DNA from: Candidatus Zhuqueibacterota bacterium
GTDB lineage: Bacteria > Zhuqueibacterota > QNDG01 > JABMRT01
DNA: 38,461 nt
Assembly: GCA_013202295.1 (NCBI GenBank)
Contig: JABMRT010000131.1
Location: 1-38,461, forward strand
Direction of reading: 5' to 3'
The translations under genes and the position numbers were made by a program. Shown one piece after another: positions 24,597 through 33,441 of the stretch; the stretch's first letter is position 1, and each line of letters opens with the position of its first letter. The notes beneath the pieces are model-generated. The model saw only the letters and a program-made list of their open reading frames with translations. It was not told the origin of the DNA and did not search any database.

Positions 24597-26108
24597 TCAA
24601 TTTCTGTTAAATATCTTGCGTAACAATATCTTCTCTTGTTGATCAAATAATAAAAACCAAGTGATTATACTGAGAATGAGTAGTACACAAAATGAAAAGG
24701 ATATCTGTATAATAATACTTCTCGAATTAATTATGGAATTCATCCATTGCATCAAGACAAGAAATACCAACATCAAAACTGCAAAATTAATTTTTTTAAT
24801 TTTAAATATGCTCTTTAATTTTGGCTCATATTTAAATAATCCAATAAAAAGCAGGATAAAATCAAGGAAAGTTCTTATCAACCAGGCAAATGCCACACCA
24901 TTTATTTGAAATCGGTGAATTAAGATGAATAACATCGATATATATATCGGAAGTTCAAGTAAATGAAATTTTGCAGGAATATCTGGCCTGCCAATGCCTT
25001 GAAAATAATTAAACGGAAGATAGGCCAATGAATTCACAAAAACACCTATTGAAACAAGCCGAAAAACAATAATACTTTTTTCCATAAACGCTTCACCCAA
25101 CCAAATCCCGAGCAAATTGGGAGCATAAGAAAATAGAAGGATACAGGCTATACCAGTTAGAATAAGTATATATTTAAAGGATTGTTCAAACAGTTTTCGA
25201 TTTATATGAGAATCATTATTTGAGTTAGCACTAAATTCAGGGAAGATCGTCGTCATGAATGCTATAGGTAGTATCCGAATTCTATTCAGCATATCATAGG
25301 GTATCGTATAGTAAGTGACAATCCCTAACGTTAAAAAATGACTGATAAAGAAACGATCAACATAGACCAGAAGCGGACTTATGATACTTGTGATAGAGAT
25401 CCAACCTCCAAATCGCAATAACTTGGGTGCCACATGAAAATCAATTTTTGGACGATGACGAATTCCCGGAAATATTTTATAACAAAAATATGCATAAATA
25501 AATAAACCAATAACACGTGTAATAACGATTAATAATACAACTGTGGATACTTTTATTTTTAATGGCAGGGATAGGGCGGGTATGATAAAATTCAAAGTGT
25601 TCAATGGGATTAATATAATGTTTACAAGATCGAATCTTTGAACGGCGCCAATCATTCCCCTTAGATTTGTGGACAATAAAACAAAAGGTAACGAAATACC
25701 AAAAAAGATAAATGTTCGGTTGGATTCAACAAGCAAATGTTCTGGGATGTTTAACAAAGAATTTATACAGTATGGAGTGAAAACAAGAACGAAGATTGCA
25801 CCAATTATTCCAAAAACTAGATTGATTAATGTGGACACCCAAAATATTTGCTGAATTTCAACATTGCTCCTATTTCTTGCCTCAGCAATAAATTTGGCAG
25901 AGGCTCTTGACAGACCGAAATCAAGCATGGCAAGATAGCCAAGTACAATCCATGCAATTGAAAGTAAACCAAATCCCTCCTCTCCAAGTCCCCTAACAGC
26001 ATAGGGTATTGTGAACACACCAACGATTAGAGGTATTAGCATGCCCGCAAGATTTAATCCTGTATTCTTTGCGAGCAGCATTCCTGATACAGGAATATTT
26101 CTTTGCAT
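24597..26108 (-). CDS. Polysaccharide flippase (Wzx/MATE-like)
   Basis: A 503-residue membrane protein with about 12-14 hydrophobic helices and an N-terminal pattern typical of PST-family flippases: AGMLIPLIVGVFTIPYAVRG, then GLGEEGFGLLSIAWIVLGY and LDFGLSRASAKFIAE. It would move the undecaprenyl-linked repeat unit across the inner membrane. It starts with ATG directly next to the stop of the Wzz gene. It is AT-rich like its neighbours. Confidence 0.9.
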   Translation of the reverse strand: MQRNIPVSGMLLAKNTGLNLAGMLIPLIVGVFTIPYAVRGLGEEGFGLLSIAWIVLGYLAMLDFGLSRASAKFIAEARNRSNVEIQQIFWVSTLINLVFGIIGAIFVLVFTPYCINSLLNIPEHLLVESNRTFIFFGISLPFVLLSTNLRGMIGAVQRFDLVNIILIPLNTLNFIIPALSLPLKIKVSTVVLLIVITRVIGLFIYAYFCYKIFPGIRHRPKIDFHVAPKLLRFGGWISITSIISPLLVYVDRFFISHFLTLGIVTYYTIPYDMLNRIRILPIAFMTTIFPEFSANSNNDSHINRKLFEQSFKYILILTGIACILLFSYAPNLLGIWLGEAFMEKSIIVFRLVSIGVFVNSLAYLPFNYFQGIGRPDIPAKFHLLELPIYISMLFILIHRFQINGVAFAWLIRTFLDFILLFIGLFKYEPKLKSIFKIKKINFAVLMLVFLVLMQWMNSIINSRSIIIQISFSFCVLLILSIITWFLLFDQQEKILLRKIFNRN

Positions 26109-27290
26109 TTAAGAACTTTTAAGAATTTGAAGATACTGTTTTAATGTGGGTTTTGAGTAATAATATGTGATGCTGAATATCATTGAAAAAAGACTGTAAA
26201 ACGCCACAATAATAGCACGTTTTGGTCGATGCTTTCTCTCTGGTTTTACTGCTGGATCAAGAACCTGAAGCGTTGGTGTGTCTTTTGTCTCTTGAATTTT
26301 CGCCTGTTCATATTGAGGGAGTAAAAATTCCATTATTTTTTCTTGAATTAAAACTTCGCGTAATAATCTTGCATATTGTAGTCCCAGGTAAGGCATATCC
26401 TTCAAAGGTAGGAATAAATTATCTTGGCTATCTTTATTTTTTGAGAAAGGATCTCCTTCATATATATCCTTATACATTTTTGATAACTCTATCAATTCTA
26501 TTTCATTTTTCAGGTATTCTAAATGTGATACTCCGTATATATTTCGAACAACTCCTATTTCGACTTCTTTGGCAACAATTTGTGCTTTCAACTCTGCTGC
26601 TGCAGAGAGTGTCGCTGTCATTTGCTCTGGAATAGCAATAGCCCCATGATCTATCTGAAACTTCTTTAAGGAATCTTCAGCTTCTGATAGATCATCACTA
26701 TTTCTTAGATATCTCTTTTCAACAAAAATGCGTACATTTCGCGCACGATCAGTTTTTAAATTTTTATTAATTTTATCAACTTCCTGAATAAAGTAATTGG
26801 TCATATCTCTGGCTAATAACCTGGCATTTTCACGGTTATTTGGTAGAAAGATAGGAAACCAAGAACTTTTTGCTTCAACAAAAAATGTGAGTGTTCCCTC
26901 CTCATCCGCTCTGATAGCTACATGCTTTCGTAGTTCCTTCACCGTCTCTTCTAAGTTTTTTGTTTTATACCGTTGTTGAAGGTTATACTCTTTTGATGCG
27001 ACTTCCATGACTGATCGACTCTTTAACATAGCAATGATTAAATCTAGTTCTCCTGAACCGCTTCCCAAGCCCAAAGCCTTCAAGGGTAAATCATTCATTA
27101 AAGAACTAAAATTGAACATGTCTACTTCATCACTAGGCGGCAATATTGTTGTTTGAGCACGGTACCATTCGGGCATAGACAAGGTGATGCCGAGGGTAAT
27201 CACTACAACGATCATAAAGACAGTAAAAATGACTTTAAAATTTCTTTTAACAATTAATACAAGTTCAAGAAAGGGAATTTGTGATTCCAT
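26109..27290 (-). CDS. Wzz-family chain-length regulator
   Basis: An inner-membrane polysaccharide co-polymerase that sets polymer length; 393 residues. A helix at about 18-37 (VIFTVFMIVVVITLGITLSM) and a second near 365-385 flank a periplasmic domain rich in charged coiled-coil helices. The proline-containing stretch LQVLDPAVKPERKHRPKRA just before the second helix is characteristic. It lacks a C-terminal tyrosine-kinase domain, and no separate kinase or phosphatase is found in the window, so control by BY-kinase would have to come from elsewhere. Confidence 0.88.
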   Translation of the reverse strand: MESQIPFLELVLIVKRNFKVIFTVFMIVVVITLGITLSMPEWYRAQTTILPPSDEVDMFNFSSLMNDLPLKALGLGSGSGELDLIIAMLKSRSVMEVASKEYNLQQRYKTKNLEETVKELRKHVAIRADEEGTLTFFVEAKSSWFPIFLPNNRENARLLARDMTNYFIQEVDKINKNLKTDRARNVRIFVEKRYLRNSDDLSEAEDSLKKFQIDHGAIAIPEQMTATLSAAAELKAQIVAKEVEIGVVRNIYGVSHLEYLKNEIELIELSKMYKDIYEGDPFSKNKDSQDNLFLPLKDMPYLGLQYARLLREVLIQEKIMEFLLPQYEQAKIQETKDTPTLQVLDPAVKPERKHRPKRAIIVAFYSLFSMIFSITYYYSKPTLKQYLQILKSS

Positions 27291-27334
27291 TATGATATAT
27301 TACCCTAAATAATTGACAAATTTTCGCTGAACAA

Positions 27335-28639
27335 CTATTTCTCGAGCAATCCAATCGCTTTTGCTGCTAAAAATACAGATGCTATAGCTGATACTACCTG
27401 GGCCAGATCTCTGACCCGATTTCCCCAAGACTGCGGTAGATCCACCACATCCCCTGCTTCAATCAATGTCTCGGGTCCTTTTCGGGTCTTTCCTGTATAG
27501 CGATTATATACCTTGACACCTTTAATGTTCGTGGATTGATACGATCCGCCAGCCATTCCCGCATAGTCTCGCGCGGTAAGATTTGCCACGAATGGATAGG
27601 CTCCGGGATTCTGCACCGCGCCCTTTACATATACAAATTCCGAAGGTATCACCACCCGGTCGTCATTCTCCAACAGCATCTTTTCCTGACCGGAAGCAAA
27701 TGGCTTTTTAATTTGGACCTTACCTTCGACGCGGCGAATCACGGAGATTTCGGACAGATTTGCACTTCGGCTGAAAGGGCCGATACGCAACAGAAAATCG
27801 TATATATTTTCATTTTCAAGAATGGGATATCGACCGCCCTTTTTAAAATCCCCTTCAACGATAACAGTGCGCGAAGCCAAATCAATCGGTGGCACAAAAA
27901 TAACATCTCCGCCATGAACGAATAAATCGGAGGATAAATCTCCAGTCGCTTTAAATATCGATAAATTAAAATAGGCCGTATCACCATTTTCTTTGCGCAG
28001 TTCTATCAAGGATGTATTCGCCCATCCGGAAATACCACCTGCCTCTTCGATCAACTCAGAAATCCGGGAAGTCGGATTAGCCACATAGGTTCCCGGATAC
28101 TGCACAGCTCCCACTACATGCACCCGAAAATATCGCAACATCTCCAGGGAAAGAGAGATCTCACTCTTTTCATAAAAGGGCTTTGCTTGTTCAAGCACGA
28201 TGGATTTCACCTTTGACAGGGACAGGCCATCCACATCCACTTCACCCACAGACGGAATGGAGAGTTTGCCTTCCGGAGAAACCACGACCGGAATCTGCAT
28301 TTCCATTGCACCCCAGATATTGAAGGAAAAAACATCTCCAGGGCCTACGATATAGTTATCCGGATCAATCGCCTTTTCAAGCGCAGCCGGCTTTGACATG
28401 AGAGTTTGAATATCGGATTCGCGCTTTCGCTTGGCATCCTCGAAGTCTTCCTTGGCTGTTTCCTCAGATTCAAACAACTTTGAAAAATCCACGGCAGTAG
28501 GCAGTGAAGACTGCTTTCTCCATTCAGTCTCATCATCAAATCCCTGTGCAAAACTTTTCCCGGCGAATGCCATCAGAAGAACCAATAAAATCGGAAATAG
28601 TCTCTGACTGTCTATAAAATAATGATTTTGGATTTTCAT
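27335..28639 (-). CDS. Polysaccharide export protein (Wza-like, SLBB domains)
   Basis: An outer-membrane or periplasmic export protein of 434 residues. The Poly_export domain starts YIVGPGDVFSFNIWGAME. Three SLBB-like units follow: VHVVGAVQYPGTYVAN, VIVEGDFKKGGRYPIL and VYVKGAVQNPGAYPFV. A C-terminal hydrophobic segment ends LAAKAIGLLEK. I start at ATG 28639, 20 codons inside the longest frame, because it gives a clean signal peptide (LFPILLVLLMAFAGKSFAQG) and avoids overlap with the dehydrogenase gene. Canonical Wza is a lipoprotein with a cysteine at the cleavage site; none is seen here, so the signal looks like type I. Confidence 0.9.
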   Translation of the reverse strand: MKIQNHYFIDSQRLFPILLVLLMAFAGKSFAQGFDDETEWRKQSSLPTAVDFSKLFESEETAKEDFEDAKRKRESDIQTLMSKPAALEKAIDPDNYIVGPGDVFSFNIWGAMEMQIPVVVSPEGKLSIPSVGEVDVDGLSLSKVKSIVLEQAKPFYEKSEISLSLEMLRYFRVHVVGAVQYPGTYVANPTSRISELIEEAGGISGWANTSLIELRKENGDTAYFNLSIFKATGDLSSDLFVHGGDVIFVPPIDLASRTVIVEGDFKKGGRYPILENENIYDFLLRIGPFSRSANLSEISVIRRVEGKVQIKKPFASGQEKMLLENDDRVVIPSEFVYVKGAVQNPGAYPFVANLTARDYAGMAGGSYQSTNIKGVKVYNRYTGKTRKGPETLIEAGDVVDLPQSWGNRVRDLAQVVSAIASVFLAAKAIGLLEK

Positions 28640-28646
28640 TTTTGAA

Positions 28647-29948
28647 TCAAGCCTTAATAATATTCTTACCAGATTTTTTAACCGCGTTCCGCGTATCAAT
28701 CAACAGCTGCGCATGGTTGGCAATCATATCATAATCAAAATCACTGTGATCTGTTGAGATCAGTACCGCATCGTAGGAAGCGATATTTTCAGGCGTCAAG
28801 TCCACGCTCTTCATCTCATATTTGTATTTACGTACATGCGGCATTTCCGGAATGTAAGGATCATGATAATCCACAATAGCCCCGTGCGCGGTCAAAATTT
28901 GGATTAATTTAAGCGTGGGACTCTCACGCATGTCATCCACATCCTTCTTATATGCAAGACCCAGGAGGAGGATTTTTGAACTTTTAATGGGCTTGCATTG
29001 ATCATTCAGCGCATGAATCACCTTTTCAACCACCCAGTAGGGCATAGCTGTGTTAATCTCTCCCGCCAGTTCGATAAACCGGGTCGGGATTTCAAATTCC
29101 TTGGCTTTCCATGTGAGGTAGAACGGATCAATCGGAATGCAATGTCCGCCCAGACCGGGTCCGGGATAAAAAGGCATGTACCCGAACGGCTTGGTGGAGG
29201 CCGCCTCAATGACTTCCCATACATTAATACCCATCCGATCGAGGATCATTTTCATCTCATTGACCAGCGCGATGTTCACACTTCGAAAAATGTTTTCAAG
29301 CAGCTTCGTCGCTTCCGCGGCCTGGCTGGTGGAAACCGGAACGGTTTGCACAATCACCTGATCATAAAGCGCAACCGCGCATTCCCGGCTGACTGGATCG
29401 TTCGCACCGACCACTTTCGGGATGCTCTTGGTGGTATATTTGGGATTATTGGGATCTTCACGCTCGGGAGAGAAAGCCAGATAGAAATCCTCGCTGTATT
29501 TCAGGCCGGATTCTTCCAGAATCGGTTTCATCACTTCCATGGTTGTGCCGGGCCAAGTAGAACTTTCAAGAACCACCAGCTGATTTTTTCTGAGTGTCTT
29601 TGATATCGCTTGAGATGTATTTATAATATAACTTAGATCCGGCTGTTGATGCTTGTCAAGCGGAGTGGGCACAGCCACAATAATGCAATCCATTTCGGAG
29701 AGTTTGGAAAAATCGGTGGTGGGTTCAAACAATCCGCTATCCAACATCGTTTTGATTTTTTCATCAGAGATATGCCGAATATAGGATTTCTTCTGATTCA
29801 AAGTATCGACTTTCTTCTCGTCGATATCAAATCCGGTACATTGAAATCCCACATCCACAAATTCGAGTAGAAGGGGAAGCCCGACATACCCGAGACCGAG
29901 TACACCAATTTTTGCTTCTTTGGATTCAATTTTACGCTTCAGATCCAT
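28647..29948 (-). CDS. UDP-N-acetyl-hexosamine 6-dehydrogenase (WbpA/WecC-type)
   Basis: A nucleotide-sugar dehydrogenase oxidising the C6 of UDP-GlcNAc or UDP-ManNAc twice to the uronic acid with NAD. It has 433 residues. The Rossmann site is IGVLGLGYVGLPLLLEF (14-30). The active-site region with Cys is GPGLGGHCIPIDPFYLTWKA (about 267-286). PVSTSQAAEATKLLENIFR and LLLGLAYKKDVDDMRESPT are family signatures. The HCIPIDPFYL form is typical of the WbpA branch. With WecB and the WbpE-like aminotransferase it points to an aminouronic acid in the polymer, though no WbpD acetyltransferase gene is present. Confidence 0.92.
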   Translation of the reverse strand: MDLKRKIESKEAKIGVLGLGYVGLPLLLEFVDVGFQCTGFDIDEKKVDTLNQKKSYIRHISDEKIKTMLDSGLFEPTTDFSKLSEMDCIIVAVPTPLDKHQQPDLSYIINTSQAISKTLRKNQLVVLESSTWPGTTMEVMKPILEESGLKYSEDFYLAFSPEREDPNNPKYTTKSIPKVVGANDPVSRECAVALYDQVIVQTVPVSTSQAAEATKLLENIFRSVNIALVNEMKMILDRMGINVWEVIEAASTKPFGYMPFYPGPGLGGHCIPIDPFYLTWKAKEFEIPTRFIELAGEINTAMPYWVVEKVIHALNDQCKPIKSSKILLLGLAYKKDVDDMRESPTLKLIQILTAHGAIVDYHDPYIPEMPHVRKYKYEMKSVDLTPENIASYDAVLISTDHSDFDYDMIANHAQLLIDTRNAVKKSGKNIIKA

Positions 29949-29962
29949 TTCAATCCTTCTTC

Positions 29963-30967
29963 TTATAAATCCTGATTGTAATGTGATTTATAGTAATCCA
30001 GGTATTCGCCATTTTTCAGTTTCTCCCACCATTCGCGGTTTTCCTGATACCAAGTAATCGTCTCAATGATCGCGTCTTCAAAAATGTACTCAGGCTGCCA
30101 TCCCAATTCTTTGATTTTCTGGATGGAGAGGGCGTATCTTCGATCATGGCCTTCTCTGTCCTTGATAAAGGTTTTCAGGGTATCAGGTTTGTTGAGTGTT
30201 TTAAGGATAAGGTCTGTGATCTCAAGATTGGTTTTTTCATTGCCGCCGCCTACATTGTACACCTCACCGATCTTTCCATTATCGAGGACAAAATCAATGG
30301 CAGAACAGTGGTCCGCTACATAGAGCCAATCGCGGACATTGAGGCCGTCTCCATAGATGGGGAGTGGTTTGCCCTCAATCGCATTGGTGACAAACAGTGA
30401 AATCAGTTTTTCAGGATATTGATACGGCCCATAATTGTTAGATGCCCGTGTGATGAGTATAGGCAAATCATAGGTGACATAATAGGAATAGACCAATCGG
30501 TCAGCGCCAGTTTTAGAGGCCGAATAGGGACTCGACGGCATCAGCGGATCGGTTTCTTCAAACAACCCTTTATCAATGCTGCCATAGACTTCGTCCGTGC
30601 TGATTTGAATAAAGCGGTCAACCCCATGTTTGCGAGATGCTTCGAGCAGTTGGAACGTACCAAAGATGTCGGTTTGAATGAAATCGTCCGGTTTGCCGAT
30701 GGAGCGATCGACGTGGCTCTCAGCTGCGAAATTGACTACGACATCGGATTCCTGAACCAAGCTATCCACAAGGGATCCATCACAAATATCACCCTTCACA
30801 AACCGGTATCGCGAATCGGATTCGACATCCTTCAAGTTTTCTAAATTTCCGGCATAAGTCAATTTATCAAGATTGATAATTTTAATATCGGAATGTTTAT
30901 CTAGCATATAGCGGATAAAATTACTGCCAATAAATCCGGCACCGCCTGTAATCAAAAATTGCTTCAT
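29963..30967 (-). CDS. rfbB: dTDP-glucose 4,6-dehydratase
   Basis: An extended short-chain dehydrogenase forming dTDP-4-keto-6-deoxyglucose; 334 residues, standard length. Motifs: FLITGGAGFIGSNFIRY (NAD site), INLDKLTYAGNLENL, NFAAESHVDRSI, STDEVYGS, the catalytic YSASK (as SSPYSASKTGADRL) and RASNNYGPYQYPEKLI. No rmlA, rmlC or rmlD is in the window, so the later steps must be encoded elsewhere or the keto-sugar goes to another 6-deoxy sugar. It is the first gene of the polysaccharide operon, with a good promoter candidate 30-60 bp upstream. Confidence 0.95.
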   Translation of the reverse strand: MKQFLITGGAGFIGSNFIRYMLDKHSDIKIINLDKLTYAGNLENLKDVESDSRYRFVKGDICDGSLVDSLVQESDVVVNFAAESHVDRSIGKPDDFIQTDIFGTFQLLEASRKHGVDRFIQISTDEVYGSIDKGLFEETDPLMPSSPYSASKTGADRLVYSYYVTYDLPILITRASNNYGPYQYPEKLISLFVTNAIEGKPLPIYGDGLNVRDWLYVADHCSAIDFVLDNGKIGEVYNVGGGNEKTNLEITDLILKTLNKPDTLKTFIKDREGHDRRYALSIQKIKELGWQPEYIFEDAIIETITWYQENREWWEKLKNGEYLDYYKSHYNQDL

Positions 30968-30994
30968 GAACGCCTTTGTTCTAATCTAATAAGG

Positions 30995-31029
30995 AATATA
31001 AAGGTAAAAAAAACATAGAAAAAAGTCAA
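30995..31029 (-). promoter_or_regulatory. Candidate promoter of the polysaccharide operon
   Basis: TTGACT (31024-31029) is followed by TACCTT at 17 bp (31001-31006) and TATATT at 23 bp (30995-31000). TACCTTTA matches seven of eight positions of the FCB -7 element TAnnTTTG. The ATG of rmlB is about 28 bp downstream of TATATT. The spacing and the TTTATATTC ending repeat what is seen before the PorV-like gene. Confidence 0.5.
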
Positions 31030-31116
31030 TCACTTTTAAATGGTCCGCGATGAAGATTTCTGTCTCTAACTAACAACCACTCATCTCGAACAAGCAAGAG
31101 GTTTATCCATAATATT

Positions 31117-31132
31117 TAATTCTGGAGAATTA
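31117..31132. repeat. 16-bp inverted repeat between the MCE gene and rmlB
   Basis: TAATTCT-GG-AGAATTA is a perfect 7-bp inverted repeat about 90 bp upstream of the polysaccharide promoter and about 20 bp beyond the MCE stop. It is too tight for a strong RNA hairpin and has no T-run, so a protein-binding site is more likely than a terminator. Confidence 0.35.
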
Positions 31133-31154
31133 TAACAGAAACAACCGCAATGAC

Positions 31155-31994
31155 TCAAAACACTGAAACATTGATATACCGCTTTGGATTTGCCTTGATA
31201 TCCGTGACCAGTGAATCCATCTCACGGGTGGTTTGAAGCAGCTCCTGATAAAGTGTAGGATCGCGAACCAGCTTGCCCATCGTACCTTCTTGGTTCTCGA
31301 TGCGCCTGGCAAGCCTGGAGGCAAGCTGAACCGTGGTATCCATGCGTTGTACGAGGAAACCCAAATTCGCTAGCGTGGAATCCGCCTCGAATTGTCGGCT
31401 TGCTTTCTCGAACCGATCCAGGATGTCATCAAATTTTTGTGTATTTCTGGACAACAAACCGCGTAAATCACGTGTGGTGTTTTCGAGGTGATCCAGCGTT
31501 TGATCGAGCTTGCCGGATTTCACCGCAGGCAGAAATCCACTCAGCAGGGAATCCATGCGCGCAACCACCCCGTCGGCCTGCACCAGAAGGTGATTGATAT
31601 CCCCCTTCGAAGTGCCCCAGACGATATCCGCTTCCCGGAGTGTGTGCCCGGAAGTACCCGGCTCCACAAGGACCTGCTTGCCACCCATCAAATCACTGTT
31701 TAAAATGCAAACCTGCATATCTGATAGAAACGTGATCTCTTTTTCCAACTGGAGTATGACTTCGGCGTAATCCGGCATCAGCGTGATCTTTTCAGTCTGC
31801 CCCACGGATATGCCCCGAATCAAAACAGGGTCTCCCGCTTCCAATCCCTGAACATCTTGAAAACGAACCGAAAGTCGTGTTTGCGAAGAGAAAAAAGGAT
31901 GGCCCTGTCCCCAAAGAATACCCAGCAACAGGCACAGGATCGCAATGAGCACAAAAAAACCGACTGCGATTTCAATCGTTCGATGTGTGGACAT
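31155..31994 (-). CDS. MlaD-like MCE-domain protein
   Basis: A 279-residue inner-membrane-anchored substrate-binding protein of lipid ABC transport systems of the Mla type. It has a short N-terminus, one helix (about 9-29, VGFFVLIAILCLLLGILWGQ), an MCE domain at about 37-115 (LSVRFQDVQGLEAGDPVLIR; GISVGQTEKI) and a long helical, coiled-coil tail from about 140 to the end. The ATG at 31994 is preferred to the TTG two codons upstream because AGAGG is 6 bp away. No MlaE permease or MlaF ATPase is adjacent. The 26-bp gap to hprK suggests co-transcription. Confidence 0.88.
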   Translation of the reverse strand: MSTHRTIEIAVGFFVLIAILCLLLGILWGQGHPFFSSQTRLSVRFQDVQGLEAGDPVLIRGISVGQTEKITLMPDYAEVILQLEKEITFLSDMQVCILNSDLMGGKQVLVEPGTSGHTLREADIVWGTSKGDINHLLVQADGVVARMDSLLSGFLPAVKSGKLDQTLDHLENTTRDLRGLLSRNTQKFDDILDRFEKASRQFEADSTLANLGFLVQRMDTTVQLASRLARRIENQEGTMGKLVRDPTLYQELLQTTREMDSLVTDIKANPKRYINVSVF

Positions 31995-32020
31995 CAACAA
32001 CCTCTTTAATCATCGGATGT

Positions 32021-33010
32021 TTATTCAAAAAAGGGTTCAAGTGGTTTGATTTCGGATTTACCATGTGTCATTCGCCTGTTCATTTGTTTTTCAAACTCGA
32101 TAGCTGCATGATAACCAAAACTTTTCAACCTTTGATTCAGAGCGATCACCTCCACAATCATGGAAATATTTTTTCCGGGATATATCGGCAAGCGAACCAG
32201 TGTAATCGCTTCGTCAAGGATCTTACAGGTCATCTCCTTCAATCCGAGCCGTTCATATTTCTCAGTACTGTCCCAATCCACCAATTCAACCTGTACCTCG
32301 AGACGCTTCTGTTTTCGAATCCCCCGAATGCCGAACATGGATTGAATATCGATAATACCCAGGCCTCGAATTTCCATGTTGTATCTCAACTGATCATTGA
32401 CCTGCGCGATCAGAGCGCCGCCCGCCCTTCTGGATACAGTAACGATATCATCGGCAATCATTTGGTGCCCACGTGCGATGAGATCAAGCGCAACCTCGCT
32501 CTTTCCGATTCCGCTACGGCCGCCAATTAGCACACCAATCCCGTAAACATCCACCATGGATCCGTGCAGAAACACCTGTGGAGCAAATTTTTCATCCAGA
32601 TATTCACCGAGAAGCTGAACCAGTTTGGTGGTCGCAAAAGGTGTGCGGAACACGCTGACATGACCGGCATCTGCCTGTTCAACGATCTCGGGCGGGATTT
32701 CCTCTTCGCTCGTTACAATAAAGCAGGGAATTTCAAAATGAAAAACCCGTTTCAGACTTTCTACACGCTGTTGCTTCGTCAAATTTTTAAGATATTGATT
32801 CTCGGTATTTCCGCATACTTGAACACGGTGGAAGGTAAACAGATCGGTGAATCCGGCAAGGGCCAGCCCGGGTCGATGAATCTCCTTCTCCGTGATTTTC
32901 CGGTCGAATCCAACTTTTTTTGTCAATAAGGACAATTTGAGCCGTTTCTTGTTTTCAGTAAAAAGCGCCTCAACCGTTATGAATTCATGTTGGGGTTTAC
33001 CCTCACTCAC
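32021..33010 (-). CDS. hprK: HPr kinase/phosphorylase
   Basis: A bifunctional enzyme that phosphorylates and dephosphorylates a serine of HPr (or a related protein); 329 residues, typical length. The N-terminal domain spans about 1-140. The kinase core has the P-loop GGRSGIGKS (about 166-174), HGSMVDVYGIGVLI with the active His, IADDIV, and the family signature EIRGLGIIDIQSMFGIRGIR (about 230-249). It starts with GTG immediately after the hpf stop; GAGGAG lies 6 bp upstream, which fixes the start. No HPr or PTS gene is in the window. Confidence 0.95.
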   Translation of the reverse strand: MSEGKPQHEFITVEALFTENKKRLKLSLLTKKVGFDRKITEKEIHRPGLALAGFTDLFTFHRVQVCGNTENQYLKNLTKQQRVESLKRVFHFEIPCFIVTSEEEIPPEIVEQADAGHVSVFRTPFATTKLVQLLGEYLDEKFAPQVFLHGSMVDVYGIGVLIGGRSGIGKSEVALDLIARGHQMIADDIVTVSRRAGGALIAQVNDQLRYNMEIRGLGIIDIQSMFGIRGIRKQKRLEVQVELVDWDSTEKYERLGLKEMTCKILDEAITLVRLPIYPGKNISMIVEVIALNQRLKSFGYHAAIEFEKQMNRRMTHGKSEIKPLEPFFE

Positions 33011-33367
33011 TTAAAACTCCTCTAAATAGGGCTCATCTTCTTCAGTAACAGGTGCGGGAATCTCGCCTGGTTTTTCATGGTCAAAATCACGGAGCTTCCC
33101 TTTATATTTTATCAACTGCCTTTCCAGTTTTTCAATCGCATTGATGATCGCTTTGTGCATCTCATCGGCTTGAGCCTGTGCCGTAAGTAAGTTTCCGTAG
33201 ACGGACACTTTAATTTCAGCGGACCGATGGATCTTTTGCCATTCAAGGATCACATCCACATCAATGATTTGATCAAAGTATTTCTTTAAACGCTGAATCT
33301 CTTTTTCTGTGAAAGTTCTCAGATCGTCACTTAACTTAAAATGTCTGGCAGTAATATTGATTCGCAT
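33011..33367 (-). CDS. hpf: Ribosome hibernation-promoting factor (short HPF/YfiA)
   Basis: A 118-residue protein of the HPF/RaiA family that binds the 30S decoding region and silences ribosomes in stationary phase. It has MRINITARHFKLSDDLRTFTEKEIQRLKKYFDQI-type start motifs (in pieces: NITARHFKLSDDL, TFTEKEIQRLKKYF) and AQADEMHKAIINAIEKLERQL, the conserved helix. It lacks the long-form dimerisation domain and ends in an acidic tail. AAGGAG is 6 bp before the ATG, a strong SD. It abuts hprK, an arrangement seen in other non-firmicutes. Confidence 0.94.
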   Translation of the reverse strand: MRINITARHFKLSDDLRTFTEKEIQRLKKYFDQIIDVDVILEWQKIHRSAEIKVSVYGNLLTAQAQADEMHKAIINAIEKLERQLIKYKGKLRDFDHEKPGEIPAPVTEEDEPYLEEF

Positions 33368-33441
33368 GGATTTCTCCTTATAGTGACTTGCGGAATGATG
33401 TGGACTTTAATCTCTCAGCCTTTTTGATACAAAAATAATGC

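Noticed and set aside
28998-29603. 201-codon plus-strand open frame
   Set aside because: Antisense of the nucleotide-sugar dehydrogenase gene.
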